5,494 nucleotides of DNA, taken from the NCBI GenBank assembly GCA_023399375.1, contig JAEWPX010000023.1, forward strand, positions 1 through 5,494, given 5' to 3'. This stretch comes from Pseudomonadota bacterium (GTDB taxonomy: Bacteria; Desulfobacterota; Desulfovibrionia; Desulfovibrionales; Desulfovibrionaceae). Under the pieces are notes generated by a model. The model did not search any database. It worked only from the letters and a program-made list of their open reading frames with translations, and had not been told where the DNA came from. Every line of letters starts with the position of its first letter. The first letter of the stretch is position 1. Shown one piece after another: positions 1 to 5,482 of the stretch. Made by a program: the position numbers and the translations under genes.

Positions 1-27
1 GGCCGGGGGGGATGATCCCCCCCGGCC
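1..27 (-). terminator. Probable intrinsic terminator hairpin (3' edge cut by window)
   Basis: This is a perfect inverted repeat. GGCCGGGGGGG (1-11) pairs with CCCCCCCGGCC (17-27) around ATGAT, and A12-T16 can extend the stem to 12 bp with a three-base loop. It lies 38 bases past the stop of the minus-strand Spy-like gene, where a terminator is expected. A minus-strand U-tract would fall left of base 1, outside the window, so Rho-independent termination cannot be confirmed. On the plus strand no T-run follows, so it would not terminate plus-strand transcripts in the usual way. It could instead be a dispersed GC-rich intergenic repeat. Confidence 0.55.
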
Positions 28-30
28 GCC

Positions 31-46
31 GGAGGCATCTTCCTCC
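31..46. repeat. Small inverted repeat beside the terminator hairpin
   Basis: GGAGG (31-35) and CCTCC (42-46) form a 5-bp stem with a six-base loop. On the minus strand it lies between the stop codon of the Spy-like gene and the larger 1-27 hairpin, so the transcript would carry two hairpins in tandem. The first is weak alone and may be chance in GC-rich DNA. Confidence 0.3.
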
Positions 47-65
47 TCACAATTCCTATACTGCT

Positions 66-560
66 CTACAAATTCCGCTCGATCCAGGCGTCGATTTCCT
101 GGTGCCGGGTTTCCTTGCGTTCCAGGAACTTCTGCTTGAACTCGGTCCGCAGCGCATCCCGTTTGGACCGCTGTTCCGGGGTCAGCACGGCGTCCAGGGC
201 GGCCTTGACCTTGCCGCGTTCCACGGCAAGTTCCACGGCCGCGTCGGACATGACCTTCGCGGCCTGGCGCACGGCGGCCTCGTCGCCCGGGGTCTTGTCC
301 ATGATCTCGCGCAGCTTGGCGAACGACGCTTTCAGGGAGTCGCGCAGGGGCTGCGATTTGTCGCGGGCGTCCTTGAGAATGGCGGCCACCTGGTGCTTCT
401 GGGCGGCGCTCAGGTCCAGGCTGTCGAGGAGCTTCACGAACCCCTTGCCGGGTCCGACCAGGGCTCCCTGTGCGGTTTCGGCCGTGTCCTTGGCCATGGC
501 GGCACCGGAGAAGACCAACAATGCGCCAAGCGCCATAGCGACGATCAGACGGATTTTCAT
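66..560 (-). CDS. Exported Spy/CpxP-like LTxxQ-motif protein
   Basis: The 164-residue product is probably a soluble periplasmic helical protein of the Spy/CpxP type, a family of ATP-independent chaperones and envelope-stress modulators. A signal peptide is visible at residues 1-23 (MKIR, a hydrophobic stretch, then AMA before KD). The mature part is highly charged and helical, has no cysteine, and carries two family-type motifs: LDLSAAQKHQVAAIL at 48-62 (a degenerate LTxxQ) and LTPEQ at 126-130. The length fits Spy/CpxP proteins. I chose ATG at 558-560 because GAGGGA (567-572) sits six bases upstream of it; a TTG codon immediately before would leave less space. The stop is TAG at 66-68. The gene is divergent from the Cys-rich gene at 870 and is followed by a hairpin. 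The family assignment is firm in outline, but chaperone activity and inducer are inferred. It could also be a metal-responsive relative such as ZraP. Confidence 0.82.
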   Translation of the reverse strand: MKIRLIVAMALGALLVFSGAAMAKDTAETAQGALVGPGKGFVKLLDSLDLSAAQKHQVAAILKDARDKSQPLRDSLKASFAKLREIMDKTPGDEAAVRQAAKVMSDAAVELAVERGKVKAALDAVLTPEQRSKRDALRTEFKQKFLERKETRHQEIDAWIERNL

Positions 561-869
561 CAATGTTCCCTCGTGTTGGGGTTATCGGTCGCAGCGGGCG
601 GCGTGATGCGCGCCCGGCTGCGGCTCCTTGCGCATGATACGCCGCTCGCCCGAAAGCCCCCCGCATGGTGGCGGCAAGCGTCGCCGCGCCCGGGTGCGGG
701 GGTTTTCCCCGCCGGGCGCGTAGCAGCAGTGAGGGCGGCATGCGGCACCGGGCCGCAAGCGTAGGTCGGAGCCGCAACCATGGCAACGGCTACCGGCAAG
801 GCAGCCCGCGCGGACCGCGCCCTCCCGGAAAACGGCACGCAATCCCGCGAAAACGAAAGGAAGGAATGG
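561..869. other. Divergent intergenic region, no supported gene
   Basis: These 309 bases separate the starts of two divergent exported-protein genes, so promoters in both directions must lie here unless transcription enters from elsewhere. I see no convincing sigma-70 -35/-10 pair and no good ECF-type AAC...CGTC pair at the usual spacing on either strand. Visible content is the large imperfect hairpin at 685-720, a small hairpin at 741-757 (TGCGGC/GCCGCA, five-base loop), and the Shine-Dalgarno sequences of both genes at the ends. Reading frames crossing it have no recognisable protein features and extend from shadows of the neighbouring genes. Confidence 0.6.
685..720. repeat. Long imperfect hairpin in the divergent region
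   Basis: CGCGCCCGG (685-693) pairs perfectly with CCGGGCGCG (712-720). Inside it, CGGGG (697-701) pairs with CCCCG (707-711) around GTTTT. Only GTG (694-696) bulges, giving about 14 base pairs. Neither strand has a T-run after it, so it is not an obvious intrinsic terminator. It could be an untranslated-region structure of one of the divergent transcripts, a protein-binding palindrome, or an old repeat. High GC raises the chance of such stems, but this one is much longer than background. Confidence 0.5.
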
Positions 870-1178
870 ATGCTTATATCCACACGTCATGACGGACAAG
901 GCCGCTTTCGCCTGCGCATTCCGGCGGCGGCGTTGCTTGCGGCGCTTTGCATCGGCCTCGCCGGCTCGGCCTTTGCCCAGCAGGGTTCCGGGGCCAAGGC
1001 CCAAATCCTAAAACAGGCCTGCGCGGCCGACTACAAGGCCTTGTGCTCCGGGGTGCAGCCCGGAGGCGGCCGCATCATAGCCTGTCTCAAACAAAACGCC
1101 GACAAGCTCTCGCCGACCTGCAAGCAGGCCCTCAACGACGCCAAAGCGGCCAGGCAGGCCCAGGGAGCGGCGCAGTAG
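870..1178 (+). CDS. Small exported cysteine-rich-repeat protein
   Basis: The 102-residue product is secreted to the periplasm and contains one cysteine-rich repeat of the type found in eukaryotic Golgi glycoprotein 1 (Cys_rich_FGFR family), common in small bacterial proteins of unknown role. The signal peptide covers residues 1-36: arginines, a hydrophobic core around 18-31, then AFA before QQ. The mature part has four cysteines at 51, 59, 72 and 84 (spacing C-x7-C-x12-C-x11-C) with family landmarks YKALC, GGGRIIACL and LSPTC, and probably forms two disulfides. I chose ATG 870 because AAAGGAAGGA lies just upstream and it puts the signal peptide near the N-terminus; the in-frame ATG at 780 would add 30 residues of non-signal sequence. 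The tail after Cys84 is low-complexity (Ala, Gln, Lys). It precedes the sigma operon on the same strand after a 167-base gap. Function is unknown. Confidence 0.8.
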   Translation: MLISTRHDGQGRFRLRIPAAALLAALCIGLAGSAFAQQGSGAKAQILKQACAADYKALCSGVQPGGGRIIACLKQNADKLSPTCKQALNDAKAARQAQGAAQ

Positions 1179-1185
1179 CGAACCC

Positions 1186-1211
1186 TTGCCCGCGAGTGCG
1201 GCGCGGGGCAA
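1186..1211 (+). terminator. Weak hairpin after the Cys-rich gene
   Basis: TTGCCC then GCG (1186-1194) pairs with CGC then GGGGCAA (1202-1211) around a seven-base loop, with one bulged G. It starts eight bases past the TAG of the Cys-rich gene, a terminator position, but it is followed by TGTAACC rather than a T-run. It may attenuate transcription or help Rho-dependent termination; intrinsic termination is doubtful. Confidence 0.25.
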
Positions 1212-1240
1212 TGTAACCAACACCATGCGCCGTCCGTCTA
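1212..1240 (+). promoter_or_regulatory. Candidate ECF-sigma promoter for the sigma operon
   Basis: TGTAAC at 1212-1217 is followed, after 17 bases, by CGTCTA at 1235-1240. This is the general form of ECF promoters: a -35 with an AAC core and a -10 with CGT, as in Bacillus SigX and SigW promoters. The predicted start near 1246 would leave a leader of about 100 bases before the sigma gene. ECF operons are often self-activated, so the position is what autoregulation predicts. The match is by eye, and such short motifs arise by chance. A second CGTC at 1231-1234 gives poorer spacing. Confidence 0.4.
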
Positions 1241-1345
1241 CGCGGAAAAGCGGCGTCGGCGACCGGCAACGGCCACCGGCGTCGCGAGAAAGGCGCGTGC
1301 GAGGCCCAGCCCCCGGAATGTCCCGGTGCGGCAGGCACAAGCGCC

Positions 1346-1984
1346 ATGGGGTTGCGCAACGTGGAAAGAACATGGCCCGGCCTGGGATGGCGCGTATCGC
1401 TTTCGCGCCCCGCCGCGCGTGACGCGGTCGTCGCGCACGGCCCGCGCGCCTACGCGGACGCCGACGACGCGTCTCTCGCCGCCTGGGCCGCGGACGGCGA
1501 CCGCCGCGCCTTCGAGGAGATCGTCCTGCGCCACGGCGCGTTCGCCCTGCGCGTGGCGACGCGGATGCTGCGGGACGCGGCAACGGCCGAGGATGTGGTC
1601 CAGGAGGCATTCGTGCGCGCCTGGTCCCAGGTCGAGCGCTACGATGCGGCGCGCGGGCGCTTCAGCACGTGGCTCTACCGGATCGTGGCCAACCTGTGTA
1701 TCGACCAGCGCCGCCGCACGCGCACGGAGTCCCTGCCCGAGGATTTCGACCCCGTCGATCCGGCGGCAGGCATCCCGGAGCGCCTGGAGGACGACGAGCG
1801 CCAGGCGGCCTTGACCAAGGCGCTGGACGCGCTCCCGGACCGGCAGCGGGCGGCCATGACCCTGGTCTACGAGGAGGGCCTTTCCGGGGCCGAGACGGCA
1901 AAAGCGCTCGGTGTGACGGTCAAGGCCGTGGAACGGCTGCTGGCGCGCGGCCGGGCCTTTTTGCGGGAACGGTTGCGGCCATGA
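1346..1984 (+). CDS. ECF-family RNA polymerase sigma factor
   Basis: The 212-residue product should direct RNA polymerase to a small stress regulon. Sigma region 2 spans about 42-125: LAAWAADGDRRAFEEIV, then the RNA-polymerase-binding stretch AEDVVQEAFVRAW (81-93), then the -10-recognition helix around RFSTWLYRIVANLCIDQRRR (105-124). A linker of about 30 residues leads to region 4 at about 155-208, with LPDRQRAAMTLVYEEGLS (163-180) and the helix-turn-helix GAETAKALGVTVKAVERLLARGR. Regions 1 and 3 are absent, as in ECF factors. The start is uncertain: ATG 1346 has only a weak GGCAGG upstream, and the roughly 40 residues before region 2 are more than usual. TTG 1352 and GTG 1361 are in-frame alternatives. 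It is first in a three-gene operon; the next gene starts 22 bases past the TGA and encodes its likely membrane anti-sigma. Sigma identity is very secure; the ECF subgroup and targets are not known. Confidence 0.93.
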   Translation: MGLRNVERTWPGLGWRVSLSRPAARDAVVAHGPRAYADADDASLAAWAADGDRRAFEEIVLRHGAFALRVATRMLRDAATAEDVVQEAFVRAWSQVERYDAARGRFSTWLYRIVANLCIDQRRRTRTESLPEDFDPVDPAAGIPERLEDDERQAALTKALDALPDRQRAAMTLVYEEGLSGAETAKALGVTVKAVERLLARGRAFLRERLRP

Positions 1985-1995
1985 GGAAGGGAACA

Positions 1996-2006
1996 GGAGG
2001 CGCATC
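1996..2006 (+). promoter_or_regulatory. Ribosome binding site of the anti-sigma gene
   Basis: GGAGG at 1996-2000 lies six bases before ATG 2007 and nine before the adjacent ATG 2010, so either can be used; the product differs by one methionine. The strong site indicates that the anti-sigma protein can be made independently of ribosomes finishing the sigma gene. Confidence 0.6.
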
Positions 2007-2489
2007 ATGATGCCCCTTGAAGAATTCGAAACGCTTGCCGCGAGCTATGGCGCGGATTTACGGCGCTGGCCGGAAACGTCCCAGGAGGCGGCGCGGGCAT
2101 TGTTCGCCACGTCCCCGCGTGCCCGGGCCGTTATTCAAAAGGCGGCGGCACTGGACATGGCGCTTGCCGCAGCGAGCGCGCGGGAACTGGCGCATTTGCT
2201 CCCGGCCGGGAGCGAAGCGGCGGCACTGGCGCGACTGCGCCGGCGCGTCGCGGCCCGCATCGCAGCGCCTCGGGCGACCCCCCAGGCGCGCGGCGTGTTC
2301 GCACGGCTGCGGGCGCGCTGGAATGACCTTGCGTCCGCCTTGCCGCTGCGCCTGACCGGACTGGCCACGGCCTGCAGCTGCGCGGTCATGGCCGGCCTCG
2401 TGCTCGGCGCGCTCTATACGGCGTCGCCCGCACAGGACGGCCTGAGCGTGTTTCTGCAACCGACGCCCATCGCCATCCTGGAAGAATAA
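2007..2489 (+). CDS. Single-pass membrane protein, probable anti-sigma factor
   Basis: The 160-residue product is predicted to be an inner-membrane protein with one helix. Residues 1-115 are hydrophilic, rich in Arg and Ala, and probably cytoplasmic. A hydrophobic segment at about 117-138 (LTGLATACSCAVMAGLVLGALY) follows RLRARW and PLRL, fitting positive-inside topology, and about 20 residues face the periplasm. The N-terminus has ASYGADLRRWPE (12-23) and a downstream LDMALAAA stretch, a pattern I associate with small proteins encoded between ECF sigma and heavy-metal-sensor genes in alphaproteobacteria. It lacks the HxxxCxxC zinc motif of ZAS-type anti-sigmas. C123 and C125 form an unusual CxC inside the membrane helix. 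The role is inferred from topology and from its place between a sigma and a sensor gene, as for CnrY in cnrYXH. The sequence alone does not prove sigma binding. Confidence 0.72.
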   Translation: MMPLEEFETLAASYGADLRRWPETSQEAARALFATSPRARAVIQKAAALDMALAAASARELAHLLPAGSEAAALARLRRRVAARIAAPRATPQARGVFARLRARWNDLASALPLRLTGLATACSCAVMAGLVLGALYTASPAQDGLSVFLQPTPIAILEE

Positions 2490-2499
2490 CGAGGACACC

Positions 2500-2973
2500 A
2501 TGGCCGAGTCAGCAGCGCGCCCACGGGACTGGCGACGGATCGCCCTGCCCTGTTCGATCGTCCTGAACCTTTTTCTCCTCGCGGCGATCGGCGGGCATTT
2601 CTATTCCCGATACGCCGCGCGGCCGCAGGACAAGACCATGCTCTCCCGCCTGCTGGCCCGGGTCGAGGCGACCCTGCCGGCCGACGAAGCCACGGCCTTC
2701 AAGGCCGTCATCTTGCGCGACCAGGACAAATTCTTTGCGGCGCGCCAGAAGCTGCTCGTGGCGCGTCAGGAACTTATGAGTCAGATCACGGCGGACCCGT
2801 ACAGCAAAGCCGGCACGACCCAGGCGCTCAAGGATTGGAAAGCGGCCTGGGACGGCGTTTCCGGCGAATTTTCCGGCACCCTGGTCGACGCCCTGGCCAC
2901 GGTCTCCCCTCAAGGCCGACGCAAGCTCGTGGCCGAACATTGGGGACACCGGTTCGGCGTTCCCGGGCCCTGA
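2500..2973 (+). CDS. Membrane-anchored periplasmic heavy-metal sensor family protein
   Basis: The 157-residue product resembles the Metal_resist / CnrX-like family of helical periplasmic proteins that signal to an anti-sigma. A short cytoplasmic start (MAESAARPRDWRR) leads to one uncleaved membrane helix at about 14-34 (IALPCSIVLNLFLLAAIGGHF). A charged helical periplasmic domain of about 120 residues follows, with LLARVEATLPADEATAFKAVI (51-71) and the helix FFAARQKLLVARQELMSQI (78-96), typical of the family. Candidate metal ligands are sparse: H33 at the membrane edge and HxxH at 147-150, with no periplasmic cysteine. The ligand may therefore be something other than the nickel/cobalt seen by CnrX, or the protein may sense envelope stress. 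ATG 2500 follows the anti-sigma stop by ten bases with GAGGA at 2491-2495, so the two are probably co-translated. It ends the operon, and a strong terminator begins 25 bases on. It is distantly related in fold to the Spy-like protein at 66-560. Confidence 0.75.
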   Translation: MAESAARPRDWRRIALPCSIVLNLFLLAAIGGHFYSRYAARPQDKTMLSRLLARVEATLPADEATAFKAVILRDQDKFFAARQKLLVARQELMSQITADPYSKAGTTQALKDWKAAWDGVSGEFSGTLVDALATVSPQGRRKLVAEHWGHRFGVPGP

Positions 2974-2997
2974 AAAGCGTTCCCCTCCCCCAACGCA

Positions 2998-3044
2998 ACG
3001 CGCCTGTCCCGGTCCAGAGAAGACCGAGACAGGCGCGTTTTTTT
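2998..3044 (+). terminator. Strong intrinsic terminator of the sigma operon
   Basis: ACGCGCCTGTCCCGGTC (2998-3014) pairs with GACCGAGACAGGCGCGT (3022-3038) around CAGAGAA, a 17-position stem with one C-A mismatch (3009/3027), followed by seven T (3038-3044). It lies in the 96-base gap between the converging sensor and pheT genes. Read from the pheT side the mismatch becomes a G-U pair, so the stem is fully paired, but only scattered T residues follow (GTTGCGTTGG). It may therefore stop transcription efficiently from the left and partly from the right. Confidence 0.9.
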
Positions 3045-3069
3045 GTCAGAAAAAGGCGCGAACAGGCAG

Positions 3070-5475
3070 CTAGGGCCGCGTCACGGGCAGCTTGGCGGTC
3101 ACGGCCTGGACGAGAGCCTCGTGGACCTTGTCCACTTCCTTGTCCTTGAGCGTCTTTTCGAGGTGGCGGTAGGTGATGCGGAAGGTCAGGCGGCGTTCGT
3201 CCGTTCCTTCGGGCGTGTAGGCATCGAGCAGCAGCACGTCCTCGAAGATGGGAGCCTTGGCCGCGCGGATGGCCGCGAGCACCGCGCCCACGGTCACGCC
3301 CGCAGGAGCGGCGAAGGTGATGTCGCGGCGCACGGGCGGGAATCCCGGCAGCGGCGTGAATCCGGGCTTGCGGCTGTCGACCAGCACGCGCAGCGCGTCG
3401 ATGTCCAGTTCCGCCAGCCACAGCGCGCTTCGCGCGTGGAAGGCGTCGGCCGTTTCGGGCGCGACCTGGCCGATGACGCCCAGGCGCTTGCCGTCGCAGG
3501 TGACGGAAACCTCCGGCGCGAGCCACGGCAGTTCCTGAACCTGGTCGTACGCGGCCTCGGGCAGATGGAAATGGCGCAGCAGCCCTTCGACAAGGCCCTT
3601 GAGGTCGGCATAGCCGGCTTCCTCGTCCTTGGGCCAGGGCCAGCCTTCGGGATGGTGCGCGCCGTGCAGGACGATGCCGAGACGGCCGGCTTCACGCGCG
3701 GTGGAATCGGCGGAAGCATCGGAAGTGAAAATCCGGGCCACCTCGAACAGGCGCAGATTGGCGTTGCCCTGGGCGATGTTGTGGCGCACCGAACCGAGCA
3801 GCCCCGGCGCGAGCATCGGGCGCATGACGTTCTGGTCCTCGGAGAGCGGATTGGCCACGGACACGCGGCAGGCCGCGTCCAGGCAGAGGAGATCCAGATC
3901 GCCGTGGCCGACGAAGCTGTAGTTGACGGCCTCGCGCAGCCCGACGCCGACGCAGTAGGCGCGAAGCCGCGCCCAGAAGGCGAATTCCGTCTCGGGCGCG
4001 GCGTCGTCGAGTGACTTGGACACGCGCGGCAGCTTCGGCGCAATGCGGTCCAACCCGTAGACCCGCCCCACTTCCTCGATGAGGTCGGCCTCGCGCTCGA
4101 GGTCGAGCCGGTAGGGCGGCGGCGTCACGGCCATGGCCCCGGACGGGTCGGTCTCGGTCAGCGCGCAGCCCAGGGCGGAAAGGGTCTTGCGGCAGAAATC
4201 CTCGGACATGTCCTCGCCGAGGAGCATGGTCGCCCGGGCCGGGCGGAAGCCGATGCCGCGCGGCACAAACGGCTTGGGCTCGGCGCTGGCTTCGCCGGGA
4301 AGCGCGGTGCCGCCGGCGGTTTCGAGCATGAGCGCGACGGCGCGGTGCATGGCGTAGACCGAGCCGACCTGATCCACGCCGCGCTCGAAGCGGTAGGAGG
4401 CTTCGCTCGGCAGCGACAGGCGACGGGCGGTCTTACGAATGGCCCCGGGACGGAAAATGGCGCACTCGAGCAGCACGTCGGTGCTCGCCGCTTCCATCTC
4501 GCTGTTGGCCCCGCCCATGACGCCGGCCAGGGCCACGGGCTTCTCGGCGTCGCAGATGAGCAGATCGCGCGCGGTGAGCATGCGTTCCTGGCCGTCGAGG
4601 GTGACGATCTTCTCGCCCTCGGCAGCGTTTCGCACCTTGACCGTATTGCCGGCGAGCCTGTTCCTGTCGAAGGCGTGCAGGGGCTGGCCGAGCTCGAACA
4701 GCACGTAGTTGGTGGCGTCGACGATGTTGGAAATGGGGCGCTGCCCGATGGCGAGCAGCCGCCAGCGGATGCGGTCCGGGGACGGGCCGACCGTCACGCC
4801 GGTGATCAGCTTGGCGCGGTAGACCGGGCACTGCTCCGCGTCTTCGATGTCGATGCCCACCAGCGTCGCCGCGTCGGGACCGGACTCGGGATAGCCCACC
4901 TCGGGCATGTGCAGCGGCAGGTCGAAAGCCATGGCCGTTTCCCGGGCGATGCCGAGCACGCTCAGGCAGTCGGCCCGGTTGGGCGTGATGGAGACGTCGA
5001 GGACGCAGGTGTCGAGCCCGAGCGCCTCGGGCAAAGCCTGGCCCACGGCGCAGGATTCGGGCAGGATCATGATACCGGCGCTCTTGCCCTCGGCCAGTCC
5101 GAGTTCGGATTCCGAGCAGATCATGCCTTCGGAAACCTGGCCGCGGATCTTGCTTTTCTTGATGGTCAGCCCGCCCGGGAGCGTGACGCCGACCGTGGCC
5201 ACGGGCACGAGCTGGCCGGCGGCGACGTTGGCCGCGCCGCAGACGATGGGCAGCGGCGCGGCGCCGCCGACATCCACCGTGCAGCAGGAAAGATGGTCGG
5301 AATCGGGATGCGCCTCGCGCGTCAGCACCCGGCCGACGACCACGGCCATGATCTCCGCGAAGGGATTCTTGATCTCCTCGATTTCGAGGCCGAGCATGGT
5401 CAGGCGGGCGGCGAGCGCCTCGGGCGTGCCGTCATAGGGCGTAAATTCGCGAAGCCAGGCTAAACTGAGCAGCAT
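3070..5475 (-). CDS. pheT: Phenylalanine--tRNA ligase beta subunit (complete)
   Basis: This 801-residue cytosolic protein joins PheS in an alpha2-beta2 enzyme that charges tRNA-Phe. The length matches bacterial PheT (about 795). Domains in order: the N-terminal segment MLLSLAWLREF; an EMAPII-like tRNA-binding domain at about 39-148; NRADCLSVLGIARE (166-179); the B3/B4 editing domain at about 215-385 with RPISNIVDATNYV, GQPLHAFD (H267), GVMGG and VLLECAIFRP, then ASYRFERGVD (359-368); B5 DNA-binding-like fold at about 403-475 with PPYRLDLEREADLIEEVGRVYG; the catalytic-like core at about 490-690 with NPLSEDQNVMRP and FEVARIF; and the C-terminal ferredoxin-fold anticodon-binding domain at about 707-800 beginning near FPPVRRDITF. 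The ATG at 5473-5475 has GGAGG nine bases upstream, and the stop is TAG at 3070-3072. I see no frameshift. pheS is expected just upstream, beyond the right edge. The gene converges with the sigma operon and shows no functional link to it. Confidence 0.98.
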   Translation of the reverse strand: MLLSLAWLREFTPYDGTPEALAARLTMLGLEIEEIKNPFAEIMAVVVGRVLTREAHPDSDHLSCCTVDVGGAAPLPIVCGAANVAAGQLVPVATVGVTLPGGLTIKKSKIRGQVSEGMICSESELGLAEGKSAGIMILPESCAVGQALPEALGLDTCVLDVSITPNRADCLSVLGIARETAMAFDLPLHMPEVGYPESGPDAATLVGIDIEDAEQCPVYRAKLITGVTVGPSPDRIRWRLLAIGQRPISNIVDATNYVLFELGQPLHAFDRNRLAGNTVKVRNAAEGEKIVTLDGQERMLTARDLLICDAEKPVALAGVMGGANSEMEAASTDVLLECAIFRPGAIRKTARRLSLPSEASYRFERGVDQVGSVYAMHRAVALMLETAGGTALPGEASAEPKPFVPRGIGFRPARATMLLGEDMSEDFCRKTLSALGCALTETDPSGAMAVTPPPYRLDLEREADLIEEVGRVYGLDRIAPKLPRVSKSLDDAAPETEFAFWARLRAYCVGVGLREAVNYSFVGHGDLDLLCLDAACRVSVANPLSEDQNVMRPMLAPGLLGSVRHNIAQGNANLRLFEVARIFTSDASADSTAREAGRLGIVLHGAHHPEGWPWPKDEEAGYADLKGLVEGLLRHFHLPEAAYDQVQELPWLAPEVSVTCDGKRLGVIGQVAPETADAFHARSALWLAELDIDALRVLVDSRKPGFTPLPGFPPVRRDITFAAPAGVTVGAVLAAIRAAKAPIFEDVLLLDAYTPEGTDERRLTFRITYRHLEKTLKDKEVDKVHEALVQAVTAKLPVTRP

Positions 5476-5482
5476 GATGGTG

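Noticed and set aside
12..764. 250-codon plus-strand frame crossing the Spy-like gene and the divergent region
   Set aside because: It begins inside the left hairpin and is antisense to a well-supported gene with signal peptide, ribosome site and family motifs.
780..869. Upstream extension of the Cys-rich protein to ATG 780
   Set aside because: The added 30 residues are polar and would bury the signal peptide; ATG 870 has a strong purine-rich ribosome site right before it.
1238..2008. 256-codon minus-strand frame opposite the sigma gene
   Set aside because: Antisense shadow of an unmistakable ECF sigma gene; no domain visible.
3043..4014. 323-codon plus-strand reading frame antisense to pheT
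   Set aside because: It mirrors high-GC pheT codons, has no recognisable domain, and contains the composition (Gly, Arg, Val, Gln, His-rich) typical of shadow frames; pheT is complete and certain on the other strand.
4345..5463. 372-codon plus-strand reading frame antisense to pheT
   Set aside because: Same reason: it lies wholly inside pheT, has no family motif and no independent promoter or ribosome site worth noting.
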